Assembly: GCA_028274465.1 (NCBI GenBank)
Contig: CM051456.1
Location: 110,227,397 to 110,291,396, forward strand
Length of the DNA: 64,000 nucleotides
Direction of reading: 5' to 3'
Source: Plantago ovata
Lineage: Eukaryota > Streptophyta > Magnoliopsida > Lamiales > Plantaginaceae
Made by a program: the position numbers and the translations under genes. Positions 1 through 10,389 of this stretch are shown here, piece by piece. Numbering within the stretch: the stretch's first letter is position 1; every line of letters starts with the position of its first letter. The notes under the pieces were generated by a model. That model was not told where the DNA came from. It made no database searches and worked only from the letters and a program-made list of their open reading frames with translations.

Positions 1-158
1 ACAACGTGATCTAAAGGAAGTGTTGGAGTTGATAATGGTCAATTTATGGCATTGGTTTATATACAAAGGAGCGTTGAGCAGTTCTTATGGAATGGTGGAG
101 TGGTTCCGCTTGCCGGTGGGAAGTTGTGCTGTGCTTTGTTCCACGAGTGCAGTTGTTT

Positions 159-189
<31 letters not shown>

Positions 190-1948
190 GATATGTTTGC
201 TGTTAAGTGTCTGGTTTGTCAAACTCAGTATCTTGGTCTATCTTGGTCTAAGGTGGTCTGTTTTTGTGGGTTTTCCTGCGTGTCTATGAATTCATGTAAA
301 ATTAGGAAGCTTAGAGAATCATTTCAATTCCTTTATCAATTGATGTTCAATGTTGAAGCATACATGTAAGATGGATTGAAGGTAGAGTAGTGAAAATTAA
401 AGTGGAAACATGAATTTTAGTATTCTAATCCCTATATTTATTGATGATCCCATGACTAAATAGTGAGAGGGGAAATGCAATTGATTCAGTTGACTATTAG
501 AATTTTTGAGTAACTTTTCACGCATAGATAGACTAACTCATTGACAATTGAGCTACGTACTCTAAAGGACTAATTAGACTCTTATGTTTTGCTTTACTTG
601 ATTCTGCAAGGCCTGCCTAATTATCAGATAGAAGCTAAGCCACCATATAGAGACTGGGAATTGATACCCTGATGCTGAAGTCTATAAGTTCTAAAATACA
701 TTCATCTTTGGTGTCCTGAATAATTCAAGTTTACACATTTTTACTTGCCCTGCTTTTAGTTTATGAGAGTGGGTTTCTGGGGTAAAGGAGAAGATGGGTA
801 AAAGAAGTGTTTGGTAATAAAATGTACTCCATATTGTTATCTTGAGTATAAATTGCTTGTGTATAAATTGCTACTGCATTGCTTGTGTATAAATTGCATT
901 GTTTTCAGTGAAAAATTGGTTGGAATTTTTTTTCTTTGTAGTTGTGAACTTGTGATAGTGGTTGGTATTTATGAATTGATTTACATTTTTATGACATATA
1001 GAGAACTAATTCTTTACATCCTGTTGTACATGTTAAGATATTGACTAGAAGTAGGTTCAGTGATGTATCTGTAGAAACTATGGCTATTCAAGCTTATTCC
1101 TGGACCTGGTGGAGATTTAAATGTCGATTTGCTGGTCCTGGAGACAGTGCAGCTTGTTAACAATTTTAGGCAAGATTTTGGGATTCTTTGGATACAAGCT
1201 AGACCAATCCTCATCCAAGAACGCGTAGCGCATATAGATAAGGCTTGCAGCAAGCATGTTAAAATAAATTTTGATGTGGCTTTCTCTCGATTTTCCAGTT
1301 AAAAGGTTGTTGCTATTTGGTTTTAGTGATGAAGTGACTTGTTTTGATATAGTTTTCGTGTTCGTATAACTGATTTCTGTTGGATGAATCCTTATGCTTC
1401 CACCTGTAGTTCAACTTACGAATCTCCGATGGCCTCTTCTTTCGAATATGATGGCATTGCCTTGGACATTTGCAGGCGTGCGTGGTGCGGAGCCATTGTT
1501 AGTTTGACCTCTAATCTCAAATTCTATCAGGAATAAAGTTTAAAACATAATGCACAATCATACGTACGTAAAAATAGCACGCAGCGACGCACGTAGCGTG
1601 GTGCAATAATTCTAGAAAACATCAATGTTAAGGCGGTTCTTTTTCCTGCTAATGGCTCTGCGGGTCCGTTGTAGCATGTAATTTCGGAGGGAGGTGTTAG
1701 CGTGGAAACAGGATTTGATACCGTCTTGCACTAATACTACAGTAACATAATGTTTAGTAATGGCAATTGGCATCAAGAGAAGCACCCTTGAAAGTGATTG
1801 TTTGAGAGTTCTCAATCATTTTAACAACTTGGATTCAAATTTCTCTATTATTGTACCTATTGTAGTTGATGTATTAGCTTAACTTCATATTTTGTTAGTT
1901 GTAAAGTTTGTTTTTTCCCTCGTTCTATGTAATGAGCTTGCTCATTTG
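1..1948. other. intergenic, no supported gene
   Basis: AT-rich DNA with no open frame I can support. It contains a 29-nt run of T (161-189). Around 1258-1300 on the plus strand a short frame reads VKINFDVAF, which resembles the first catalytic Asp region of the RNase H domain at the end of plant LINE ORF2, but it meets a stop at once and no other RNase H motif follows. I treat it as a possible very old LINE remnant only. Confidence 0.4.
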
Positions 1949-2155
1949 CTAGGTATGAACACAAGTAGCTCACGAGACGTTCATGTAATGAGCTTGCTCA
2001 TTGTTCTCTTCGTCTGGAAAAATCTGAACTGAACTTATTTGTAGTATAAAATACTATTAGGCAAATCTTAATGCACCTGACTGAATTTAAAATAATTAAT
2101 TTTCAGATGAAAATAACAGAAAGTTACTAGGTATGAACACAAGTAGCTCACGAGA
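1949..2155. repeat. 29-bp perfect direct repeat, 178 bp apart
   Basis: An identical 29-bp sequence that starts CTAGGTATGAACACAAG occurs at 1949-1977 and again at 2127-2155. Just before the first copy, the motif ATGTAATGAGCTTGCTCATT (about 1927-1946) recurs about 55 bp later (about 1983-2002). The segment between the copies carries CTGAACTGAACTT-type sequence and CAGATGAAAATAAC, which are also seen near 58.7-58.8 kb, so this looks like part of a dispersed repeat. Confidence 0.6.
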
Positions 2156-2679
2156 AGGTACCGAGGATATATAGCTGATGTATAATTTATTGACATTGAT
2201 TTTGTCGTGTATACTAATATGAGTTGAGCTTTTTCATGCTTAAAAAAATTATAAAAATTAACATAATGAGGGAAGTTCGTCAAGGTTTCAACTTTCAATG
2301 AGATTGTGATATTCTTTTTCGTTTTTTCTCACGATTTGAATCACTTAATTCCCAAATTAAATAGGTTAAAAATGAGAGGGTAAGTGTGTGCTATGCTTGC
2401 AGTTTTAAAAGAGTAAATGAAAGAATAACTAACATAGGGCAGTAACATGCGTGTGTGTCTACACACACACACAACTATAATGGAAATCTCTAATTTGAAG
2501 ACATAACTATGAATTTATATTTCATTACACTTCAAAATATAAACGAAGATAACACTAGTATTAATATATAGATCACAATACACAACAAATCAGTAGAGAT
2601 ACATAGGGCATGTTTGGAAAATAAAAAATACATAGATATAGTGTGCCCGATTTCTTAGTGTATATATATACGCCTGAGA
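2156..2679. other. 3' flank of the S-protein homologue gene
   Basis: No coding signal. There is a short GT/AC inverted microsatellite at about 2449-2474 (GTGTGTGT, then TACACACACACA). The rest is AT-rich 3' flank of the minus-strand gene that starts at 3072. Confidence 0.4.
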
Positions 2680-3072
2680 TTATCTCCAAGGTATGCATTC
2701 ATGTACCCGGCCTTCAAGGCATAGTCCTTCTCTCCTTGCAAACCAAAGACACCACTCGGTGCACTTTTTGTTTATAGATGTTCCATAAACAACATATTCC
2801 CCAGAACCAAACTTGGTTCTGAAATGACATCTAATTATTGGTTTATAGGTGGGGGATCGGTGAGTGACTATACGCCTTGATTGGTTATACGCGAGTGTTT
2901 CCCTGTTGTACTGGTAACAATCAACATCGATGTTATCACCTTGTATATCATTTGTTATTCGAATCGGCTCTATATTTCCAGGTCCATATACTGCTTCTCC
3001 TACGGTGACCAATACAACTAACACAATGGTAAATAAGGCAAATATTTTATTCATTCTTGCGATTTGCCTCAA
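2680..3072 (-). CDS. S1-family (S-protein homologue, SPH) small secreted protein
   Basis: A 130-aa single-exon protein with a hydrophobic N-terminus (about residues 7-30, FALFTIVLVVLVTV) that looks like a signal peptide. The mature part has the layout of the plant self-incompatibility S1/SPH family: an early IRITNDI strand, then a CxxxNRETL region, a central IIRCHFRTKFG segment, and a Cys-rich end (CTEWCLWFARREGLCLEG, final PW). Family members are small secreted proteins. A few are stigma self-incompatibility determinants (Papaver) and most have no known role. Met7 (3054) is an alternative start that would place the hydrophobic core right at the N-terminus. No introns are seen, as is usual for SPH genes. 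The family call is good; the function is unknown. Confidence 0.75.
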   Translation of the reverse strand: MRQIARMNKIFALFTIVLVVLVTVGEAVYGPGNIEPIRITNDIQGDNIDVDCYQYNRETLAYNQSRRIVTHRSPTYKPIIRCHFRTKFGSGEYVVYGTSINKKCTEWCLWFARREGLCLEGRVHECIPWR

Positions 3073-3115
3073 AGTATTGCGTTGGAAGTACTAGATACTT
3101 TGCTTACAATATATG

Positions 3116-3123
3116 TATTTATA
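3116..3123 (-). promoter_or_regulatory. candidate TATA box of the SPH gene
   Basis: The minus strand reads TATAAATA, ending 44 bp upstream of the first ATG (3072) and about 62 bp upstream of the second (3054). A start site some 30 bp downstream would leave a very short leader for the first ATG, which mildly favours the second. Confidence 0.5.
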
Positions 3124-3129
3124 GACGGA

Positions 3130-3840
3130 AGTAACTCTACAAAATAAATTATGTGATACTATGAATGTTGTTTCAATATCACCATAAATTTCGTATAGGT
3201 TATTCTAATTATAGAAGTATTATGTTAGACCGTGGAGATATATTAGGAGTAAAATTGGCGTGTGAATTTTGATCGCTATTTTCACGTGCCACAACTTAAA
3301 TTGGAAATTGGATGAAGCATAATTATTAATTAACGCTATTCATATCAATAAATTTCGCCTTTATTTTCGTTAATCCATCCATGATATTCCAAAAGCAATT
3401 TTAAAATGGTTAATATTGAAACGTTTCCAGCCCACGAGTAACTTCAGCATCCCAAAGGGTCGGGACGTGACTCATTAATGGTCGGGGCGCAAAGTTGAAA
3501 ATGTTATATATCTATTTTGGGAAAGTTACATGTTACTAATGTTAGTGCTAAAAATAGATATGCATTACAGAAAAAAGAAATAAAAATAAAATAAAGAGAC
3601 ATTGACATAACATTATTACAACTAAAAATCTTACTCTCTAATATTTCTTAAGTTACATGTTACTAAAGAGTCATATATTTTTTAATCAAACAATTTGACC
3701 GTCCAACTAAGTCCCAAGGATGGAGAAGTGTTGAGCGAAGGATCTAGTTATTATATATATTTATATATTGTTATGTTCCCTGAGATGACCTAGGTTGACC
3801 CGTCACGGGAGGTCATCCGTGATGAGATTCAAAACATAGG
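3130..3840. other. intergenic, nothing recognised
   Basis: AT-rich upstream region of the SPH gene with no coding potential. At about 3784-3828 there is GACC/GGTC-rich sequence (GACCTAGGTTGACCCG) like that found inside the hAT MITE at 52.9 kb, possibly a relic of the same family. Confidence 0.3.
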
Positions 3841-3841
3841 T

Positions 3842-4180
3842 TTTAATGCATAAAACAGTGCATACAAGTGAGATCATTGTATATGTTGGTGTGAACATGA
3901 AAAATATTATTAAGAACATAGAAAACATTGTCCAAAACTTAGAAACTACAACATTGGTCAATATTTCATAGTTTCAATGCATACATGTGAAATCATGGTA
4001 TGTGTTGGTGAGAGCATGGGAAGAACTGGTAAGAACTTGTGAAATATTGTTGAAAACATAGATACTACTGTTGACAACAATATCTCATGCTAACTGCATA
4101 AAAGCATAACATACATGTGAGTTCATGGTAAATATTGATGAGAACATGATAAATATTGTTGAGAACATAGCGAATATTGG
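3842..4180. repeat. three degenerate tandem units of about 120-130 bp
   Basis: The motif (G/A)CATACA(A/T)GTGA starts at 3860, 3979 and 4109. Each copy is followed by TCAT(T/G)GTA, then a GTTGGTG or ATTGATG block, then GAACATG, an AATATTGTT-like block and AACATAG. Periods are 119 and 130 bp. The units have diverged visibly and carry no shared open frame. Confidence 0.65.
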
Positions 4181-5360
4181 AAAACATCAAAAACAAATTA
4201 TGAGGATTTACATAAATCTACATGTATATTCCGAATCTAACATCTATCACCAACAACCTTCGATTCAAACACATATCTACGTATATCTATTTATATTCAA
4301 ACAATTACAACAATACCAATTAAACATAGATCTATAACCAACATACATCTATCACCAATAAATCTAGGTGTAAACTACTAGAAGTCTAGAACAAACGTCG
4401 ATATATACCAAATTGAAGCTCAGAGACGATGTAAACATAAAGATTATACCTAATAATATTGAGCAACATGCAACGATGCCGTCGACAACGACGGCTTCAA
4501 TGAGTAACAATGATGATGATAACGACCATCAACGATGCAAACGAGCATCAACAACAACAACGATGACGAAAATGAGCTGCTACGGCTATGGCGAAAAGAG
4601 CTTCTCTATCTCTCTAGAACCCATTTTATGTGTAAATTCATGAGTTGTATTTATTATTTCTTTTATATTAAATGGGTATATATAGTAGATCCATATTGGT
4701 AACCCAGATTGGATCCAGTTGTAAGATTTTGAAAATGTATAATTTATGCCTAGGGGATCGGTTTTGGGTTTCTAACCAAGAAGCAGCCTTGGTTTTGGTT
4801 TTTAACAAAAAAAAGGTCATGTGACATTTCATAATTAAGTTGACATAGTAATATTATGAATATTTCCCAAAGGCCCCAATTTTCAAATCTAAAACCATTC
4901 TCTCTCTCTAGTCTCCACTTTCTGTCTCTCTAATGACTTTTTCCCCAATTGGATGGTGGTGGTTGTGTGGTGATTGTGTTCAATCTGTTGTGTCTGGTGG
5001 TCATGGCAGTGGTAGTATTGTGTGGTGAACGATGGTCATTTACGATGGTGGTCTTTGTGTGGTTATCGTGTGCTGTGATCGTTGTGTGGTGGTGGTTATC
5101 TGGTTGTGGTCGTGTGCGGGTGTGGTGGACTATGGTGGTCGTGGTGTTGGTCAATGGTGGTATAATATGGTGGTCAAAAGGTGTTGTGGTGGTGGTCAAT
5201 GGTGCATTGGGTGGTTCGTGTTGAAGAGTAATTTTGTAATTTTACTTTCTCAAACCACTAAAATCTAGCTAATAAAAAAAAAGGGGATTTTTCTATATAT
5301 TTTATGTTAATTTTGGGGAACAAGACCCATGGTTGTATTTTCTAGGATAAAAAGCATAAA
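4181..5360. other. intergenic with a strand-asymmetric GT-rich tract
   Basis: No gene. From about 4949 to 5220 the plus strand is an irregular (GTGGT)n-like tract with few C or A bases. It produces long but meaningless open frames on both strands (Val/Trp/Gly-rich one way, Thr/His-rich the other). A CAACGA(T)-rich stretch lies at about 4480-4570. Confidence 0.5.
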
Positions 5361-5526
5361 ACACCGTTCAATTATCTTAAACATACACGAAACCCCCTCA
5401 ATTGTACGATACTTGCACCACACCCCTTGACTAGCATTTGGGAAATTCTCAGTAGTTGAAGTGAGGGGATTTTGTGAATTTAGATAATTGAGGTGGTTTC
5501 ATGTTTGTTAAAGATAACTGGAGGGT
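5361..5526. mobile_element. short inverted-repeat element (MITE-like)
   Basis: The left arm at about 5361-5405 (TTCAATTATCTTAAACAT, then ACGAAACCCCCTCAATTG) matches the reverse complement of the right arm at about 5483-5526 (CAGTTATCTTTAACAAACAT, then GAAACCACCTCAATTA) along about 44 bp. The whole can fold into one hairpin with a loop of about 75 nt. I see no coding capacity and no clear target-site duplication. Confidence 0.65.
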
Positions 5527-5533
5527 ATTTATA

Positions 5534-6178
5534 CGTCCTCCATCTCATTTGAAAGCTTCTCATTTGGTATTTGTTAATTTTTTTTAAGGCTCAATTTGAT
5601 TTCGTATTAATCCTAAATCATACCGAAAAAATAATTTACGAAGTTATATTATGATAATATAATAATTATACTAAACTTCGTTAATTATTTTTTCGATAGT
5701 CAGAAAGGTTTACCTCGCGAACTACTCTAACTAAGAAACTAATAACTCCAATAAGACCAAGGATTCCATGGAATTCTCTGCTCCTCCCATACTTGCCCGA
5801 AAACTAGTCCCGGGCTAAGAATAGAAGCTAGTTCCGGCGAGTGATCTTGGCAGGCTCAGCTACCTAAACCTAAGCTTGGGGAACATTCGCCAAAACAAAT
5901 ATGTCCTACATGCCCTATTCCTATCTTTGTTGTTCTTTTCTCGCCTTTTTGCTTCTTTGTTTGATTGAATTTTTTTTACCTTTAAGCTAGGCATTTCTCG
6001 CATTAGGAAAGGACACATGAGCAAGGGACGAAGAGCATCTAGAATCGGTGCTCCCGGCTCTAACCTGTCAAATGTATATGACTGCCAGATAATTTAGAAT
6101 TAATACGAAGTCAAACAAAGCTTTAAAAAAGTCAAGAAAATATCAAATGGGAAGCTTGGGATGAGACAGAGGAGACTT
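5534..6178. mobile_element. non-autonomous DNA element with about 80-bp terminal inverted repeats
   Basis: The sequence at about 5541-5622 (CATCTCATTTGAAAGCTTCTC to TTCGTATTAATCCTAAAT) is matched, inverted, by about 6090-6168 (ATTTAGAATTAATACGAA to GAAGCTTGGGATGAGAC), with roughly 70-75% identity by eye. The 460-bp interior holds a second palindrome, with CGAAAAAATAATTTACGAAG at 5624-5643 facing CTTCGTTAATTATTTTTTCG at about 5677-5696. No transposase frame was found. The superfamily is not assigned, and the target-site duplication is not evident. Confidence 0.65.
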
Positions 6179-6378
6179 CCTTTTTGCCGGCATTTTTCCC
6201 CTAGGAAAACATTAGGGCCCATATGGAAATCGGAGTGGGCTCCTGGAAATCCACTGCTCCGGGCACATAGGCCCATTATATAACCCCTTGAGCTCAAGTT
6301 TCATCATTAAATATATGAGAAAATTGATTATAATGGCTCACTGTGAAGACCTTTCTCATAAAGGACCCTCTTGTGTTG

Positions 6379-6981
6379 TCAATTACATTTTAGTCCAAAC
6401 CCAATTACATTTTAGTCCATTTGAGTTGACCAACAATTTAAACACCTTCCAACCAAACATGACTTAATAAAAATAAATATTTCAATCAAAAAATTAATTT
6501 AAAGATTAAAAAATCTAAATAGAATTATAGAATAAAATAAAAATTAAATATTAACAAGATCCATCCATCTTCTTCTTCGCTAAAGCTTCCGTACTGGATA
6601 ATTTCGGTATCGGAGCTCCGGTACCTGTAACGGTGGAGCAATGGTGGAGCTGCTGCTCCACCGATCTGGTGGTGGAGCAAGCTGCTTGCTGCACCGTTAA
6701 TGGTGGTGGAGCAGCTTGCTCCACCGTTTTCGGCGTTGGAGCTCCGGTACCGGAAAAAATTACGGTACCGAAGCTTTGGGGATGATGAAGATAATTTTTT
6801 AATTTTTATTTTAGTTAAGATTTTTTTCTTTAAAATTTATTTTATTATTTTAGTATTTTACTTGGTTTTTCTTTTAATTCTTTATCTTTTTTATTTGAAA
6901 ACACTAAGGTTTGTTTGGTTTCATCAAAATTCAATTTTGGAATAGTGAATTTTTATTGACTTTGGACTAAAATGTAATTGA
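6379..6981. mobile_element. foldback element with nested palindromes
   Basis: The outer arms are TCAATTACATTTTAGTCCAA at 6379-6398 and its inverted copy at about 6962-6981. Complementarity resumes towards the centre: TAAAATAAAAATTAAA on the left pairs with TTTAATTTTTATTTTA on the right (about 6798-6813), and the arms at about 6582-6640 and 6716-6778 share CGGAGCTCCGGTACC and GGTGGAGCA. The core holds perfect small hairpins at 6643-6662 (stem GGTGGAGC) and 6705-6725 (stem GGTGGAGCA). The element has no credible protein. Confidence 0.65.
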
Positions 6982-7164
6982 TAAACTAAATTGGTTAATT
7001 TCATTATTAGGGACGGTAAGGTATAAAAAAATTACGACACTCGACACTAGGAGAGTATAAAAAATAAATAAGAGGGTTATAAAAAATCACATCCACTTTC
7101 CTTGCGCATATTTCCCTGTGTTTCTCACTGCTGTGAACAACTCGCCCCGTTTCAATCGAATTCC

Positions 7165-9588
7165 ATGGCGAAGGCGTCTCAATTCTCATTCCTCGCATTT
7201 ATAGCTGCTGTCCTTGCTTGCTCATCGGTTTTTGTACAATCGGCGAGTGCTTCTCCATTTATTGTGGCTCACAAAAGAGTTTCACGCACAAAGCTGAATC
7301 CGAGCATCGAAAGGGTTTCTGTATCGATCGACATTTACAACAGTGGATCAGAGTAATCATTGTCAATTCGTTTGTTTAACTGATTTTTTGTTATATAAGC
7401 GTCATTTACATTGGTGTGTTTGTGAAATTGTGGATCATTTTGTAGCTGAATTTTCTAAGTTTTATGGTTTAGAATGATTGGTTGCTTGGAAATTTTGTTT
7501 AATCGGTTTCCTTTTAGAATCTGGCAAAATTCTCCGTTGGACTGACGCTATCTGTTTGGTACTTTGGTTCTGCTGCATTTTACGTTATAATCGTGTAAAC
7601 CTTTGTGCATTTGCTAGGGGTTTAGGCTAGGAAGCGCGGGTATTTCACAATGGGCAACATGTATCCGTATATTCGTATCGGGAATGTTTCCTGGATACTC
7701 TAACGATATGTATCCCTTTATTATTAATTTGTTTTTAATTAAATTTGATCCACAGTGGTGTGTTTATGATAATGATGCAAGTGAGATAGAAGATTTATAT
7801 ATTTTTGTGCTTATTGGACATTTATATTTTTGTATGAAAAGTTTTCTTTTTTGTTTGATGATTAGTATTCAAATTTTAGCTTAAATATTAAATATATTGA
7901 TTCCGACATATAGAAAGTACCTTCCGACCCCTTACTTCATTGCCAAAGAAGACATATAAAATAATTTAACATATCCTACACGTATCATTATTATTTTTTT
8001 TTGTTTTTGACTTTTCAAGTACCCGTACATGTATTCGTATTTGTACCGGTATTCATCTATGTGCTTCATAGGGTTTAGTCTACTACGTTACTGTTCTTTT
8101 ACATAGTGAAGTTTCTGATCTTTTACGGTTTACTTTACACATTTGACACATTTGAAGTATTTGGTTTTGCGTTTGATCTGTATGTTGCTTCATGCTTACA
8201 TAAGTGATACTTTTTGGTTTGTGATGTCCATACTGGTTCTGTTGACATACTATTTGGAATCCCATATGCATGTCTGTTCATTCTCCTATGTTGGCTGAGA
8301 TTTCATTGAGATGAGTTATTCACATTAAGTGTGTAGCCATTTGCCTGTGGAAAATAATGTTTTGTTCTCCCATGCAGCACCGCATATGATGTAACCCTTA
8401 TTGATGATAACTGGGCTCAAGAGGTCTTTGATTCTGTTATTGGTAACACATCCAAGTCCTGGGAAAGACTTGATGCGTATGTTCCACTAATTCATAATCC
8501 CAAGTTTCTTTTATATTACCATGACTCTGATCTATTGTACATTTATGTTGTATCTCAGCGGTTCACTGGTGTCCCACTCATTTGAACTGGAGTCTAAGAC
8601 AAAAACTGTTTACTATGGTGCACCTGCTGTGATCACTTATCGAGTTCCCACAAAGGCTAAGCTCCAGGTTTGTTTTTCCTCCAAATGATGCATTTCCTTA
8701 GTTGCGTTTTATTTTCCTATGATGATGTGTCATTTTATGTCCAGGAAGCATATTCAACACCTATTTTGCCACTGAACATTCTCTCGGATCCCACTGGCGA
8801 AAACAAAATTGAAGTTGTAAGTTTAATCATCCTTCTTCAAGTATATTTGCTTTTATGTCCATTTCACTATATACTTATTTCTTGTGATACTAATCATCTA
8901 CTTCTCCTTTCGGTTTGCTGGTTGTGCATGGACATATCTTATGATGGACAAAATACTAACAGGCGAAGGTAAATAAGTCTCTCTTTTTAGTTCACTTTTT
9001 CTGCAATTTTTTCATTTTTCTTAGTACAAGGTGGATTGCTTCATGGTAGACACAGTATATTTAGCTAGACTGAGTTCTTAATACAAATAAAATTTTCATA
9101 TTCATTATTCTAGATGAATCAGTGTAAATCTTTACACTGATGTCGAACTTAAATTTTAGCATGAAGCAAAGAGCTCGTTAGCTCATTCAGCTAGGCCTAA
9201 TGAAGATGTACTGTATGCATTTTGTAATGATATAGTAGTATGTGAATTATGCAAAGCAATATAATCAGGTCCTAACAATATGGTGGCATTAAGGTTTTTT
9301 CTTGAAAAATAATAGAACTGCAGTAAGCATCTAAGCGTATGCTTTTCTATTTTGTGATTTATGTGTTTACATGGTTTTTTCCGTTTTAATTATCTCAATT
9401 AACCTTGATGAGCACTCTTCGCCATTTGTCATGCAACTACCATTTTCTAGCAGCTTATCTCTTCTTTCCTTGTGCAGAGATTACTTGCGAAGTATGGCTC
9501 CCATGTCTCTGCAATTCTCCTAGTTGGCGTGTTTGCACACATCATTGCTAATCCGTCTAAGTCATCTGGGAACAAGAAAAAGCATTGA
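7165..9588 (+). CDS. translocon-associated protein subunit beta (TRAP-beta/SSR2)
   Basis: This is the beta subunit of the ER translocon-associated (signal sequence receptor) complex, which assists Sec61-dependent import of secretory proteins. Exons: 7165-7352, 8378-8476, 8559-8667, 8745-8816, 8963-8968 and 9478-9588. All introns are GT-AG and phases are consistent, giving 194 aa, close to other plant TRAP-beta proteins. Residues 1 to about 28 are a signal peptide (FLAFIAAVLACSSVFV). The lumenal beta-sandwich domain includes VSVSIDIYNSGS, TAYDVTLIDDNW, SHSFELESKTKTVYYG and ITYRVPTKAKLQEAYST. A single C-terminal membrane helix (VSAILLVGVFAHIIA) is followed by a short basic tail (SGNKKKH). Exon 5 is only 6 nt and encodes Ala-Lys in the AKRLLAKYG segment. 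The first in-frame ATG in the exon sits in a good context (CCATGGCG). Confidence 0.93.
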
Positions 9589-10389
9589 TTGAAACGTTTT
9601 AAGGAAAGGAACAACCATGAAGGTTTGTTTGTATTTGGATTTAACTGTGTAGGAAAAAAAGAGGCTATTACAAAATCTACAGAATGAATATGGATGTCCT
9701 ATTAATTACGCTATGAGACAGTTTTGTTGATGGAAATGAAAAAAGGAAGTTATATCAATCGTTGGTCATGCCTAGTGCTGCAAACAAGCCGAGTGATGTT
9801 AAACTCTGCATCTGGTTGTTTAGAAAGTTTATGCCCAGGGTCAAACTCAAGCTCAAGGTTGACCCGTTATTTATTTTGTCTAAAGTTTATGCCCGGGGTC
9901 GTAGTCAAGCTCATGCTTGACTCGTTATATACTTTTCTACTCGGGGCCTCTCGAGCTAGGCTTGCAAGCTCGTAAGTTTCCAAACCCGAATGCTTCAAGC
10001 TCAAAATCTCAATTTTTAACTCAACTGGGAGCTTGGACAGTTGGACTTAAATTCGGGTTCTCTGTTATTCTATCCTCCTTTTTCTTATAATAATTATACA
10101 TGTTTCCCACTCGCATAAAAATTATATACTTTATATAAATATAAAGTTCAATATTAGTATAAAAAAATGTTATTTGAGAGGGTTGATGAGCTTCCTGGTA
10201 TCCCAGCATTCGAGATGATCTTATTGACCTATGCTTAATATTCAAACTACTCCAACACGAACCGAGCCATAACAGAGTCGAGTTCCAGCTACTTTCCAAA
10301 AATCGGCTTATTGTACGTTGGAACATGATCCAAGCAATTACAGAGTAGAGTGGAGCTCCAGGCCTCCAACTTGGTTTAGAATTATTAGT
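9589..10389. other. 3' flank of TRAP-beta, repeat-like sequence
   Basis: No gene. From about 9770 to 10020 there is sequence of the type GCAAACAAGCCGAG, with a short direct repeat: AAAGTTTATGCCC(A/G)GGGTC occurs near 9822 and 9885, and TTGACCCGTTAT or TTGACTCGTTAT follows each copy. This resembles old dispersed repeat DNA; I cannot class it. Confidence 0.35.

Noticed and set aside
1014..1300. LINE RNase H fragment near 1.1-1.3 kb
   Set aside because: Only one short motif (VKINFDVAF) is recognisable and the neighbouring frames do not support the rest of the domain. It is kept as a remark only.
4930..5224. Open frames of about 90 aa on both strands in the GT-rich tract
   Set aside because: Composition is dictated by the simple repeat (Val/Trp/Gly or Thr/His runs); no start context or domain.
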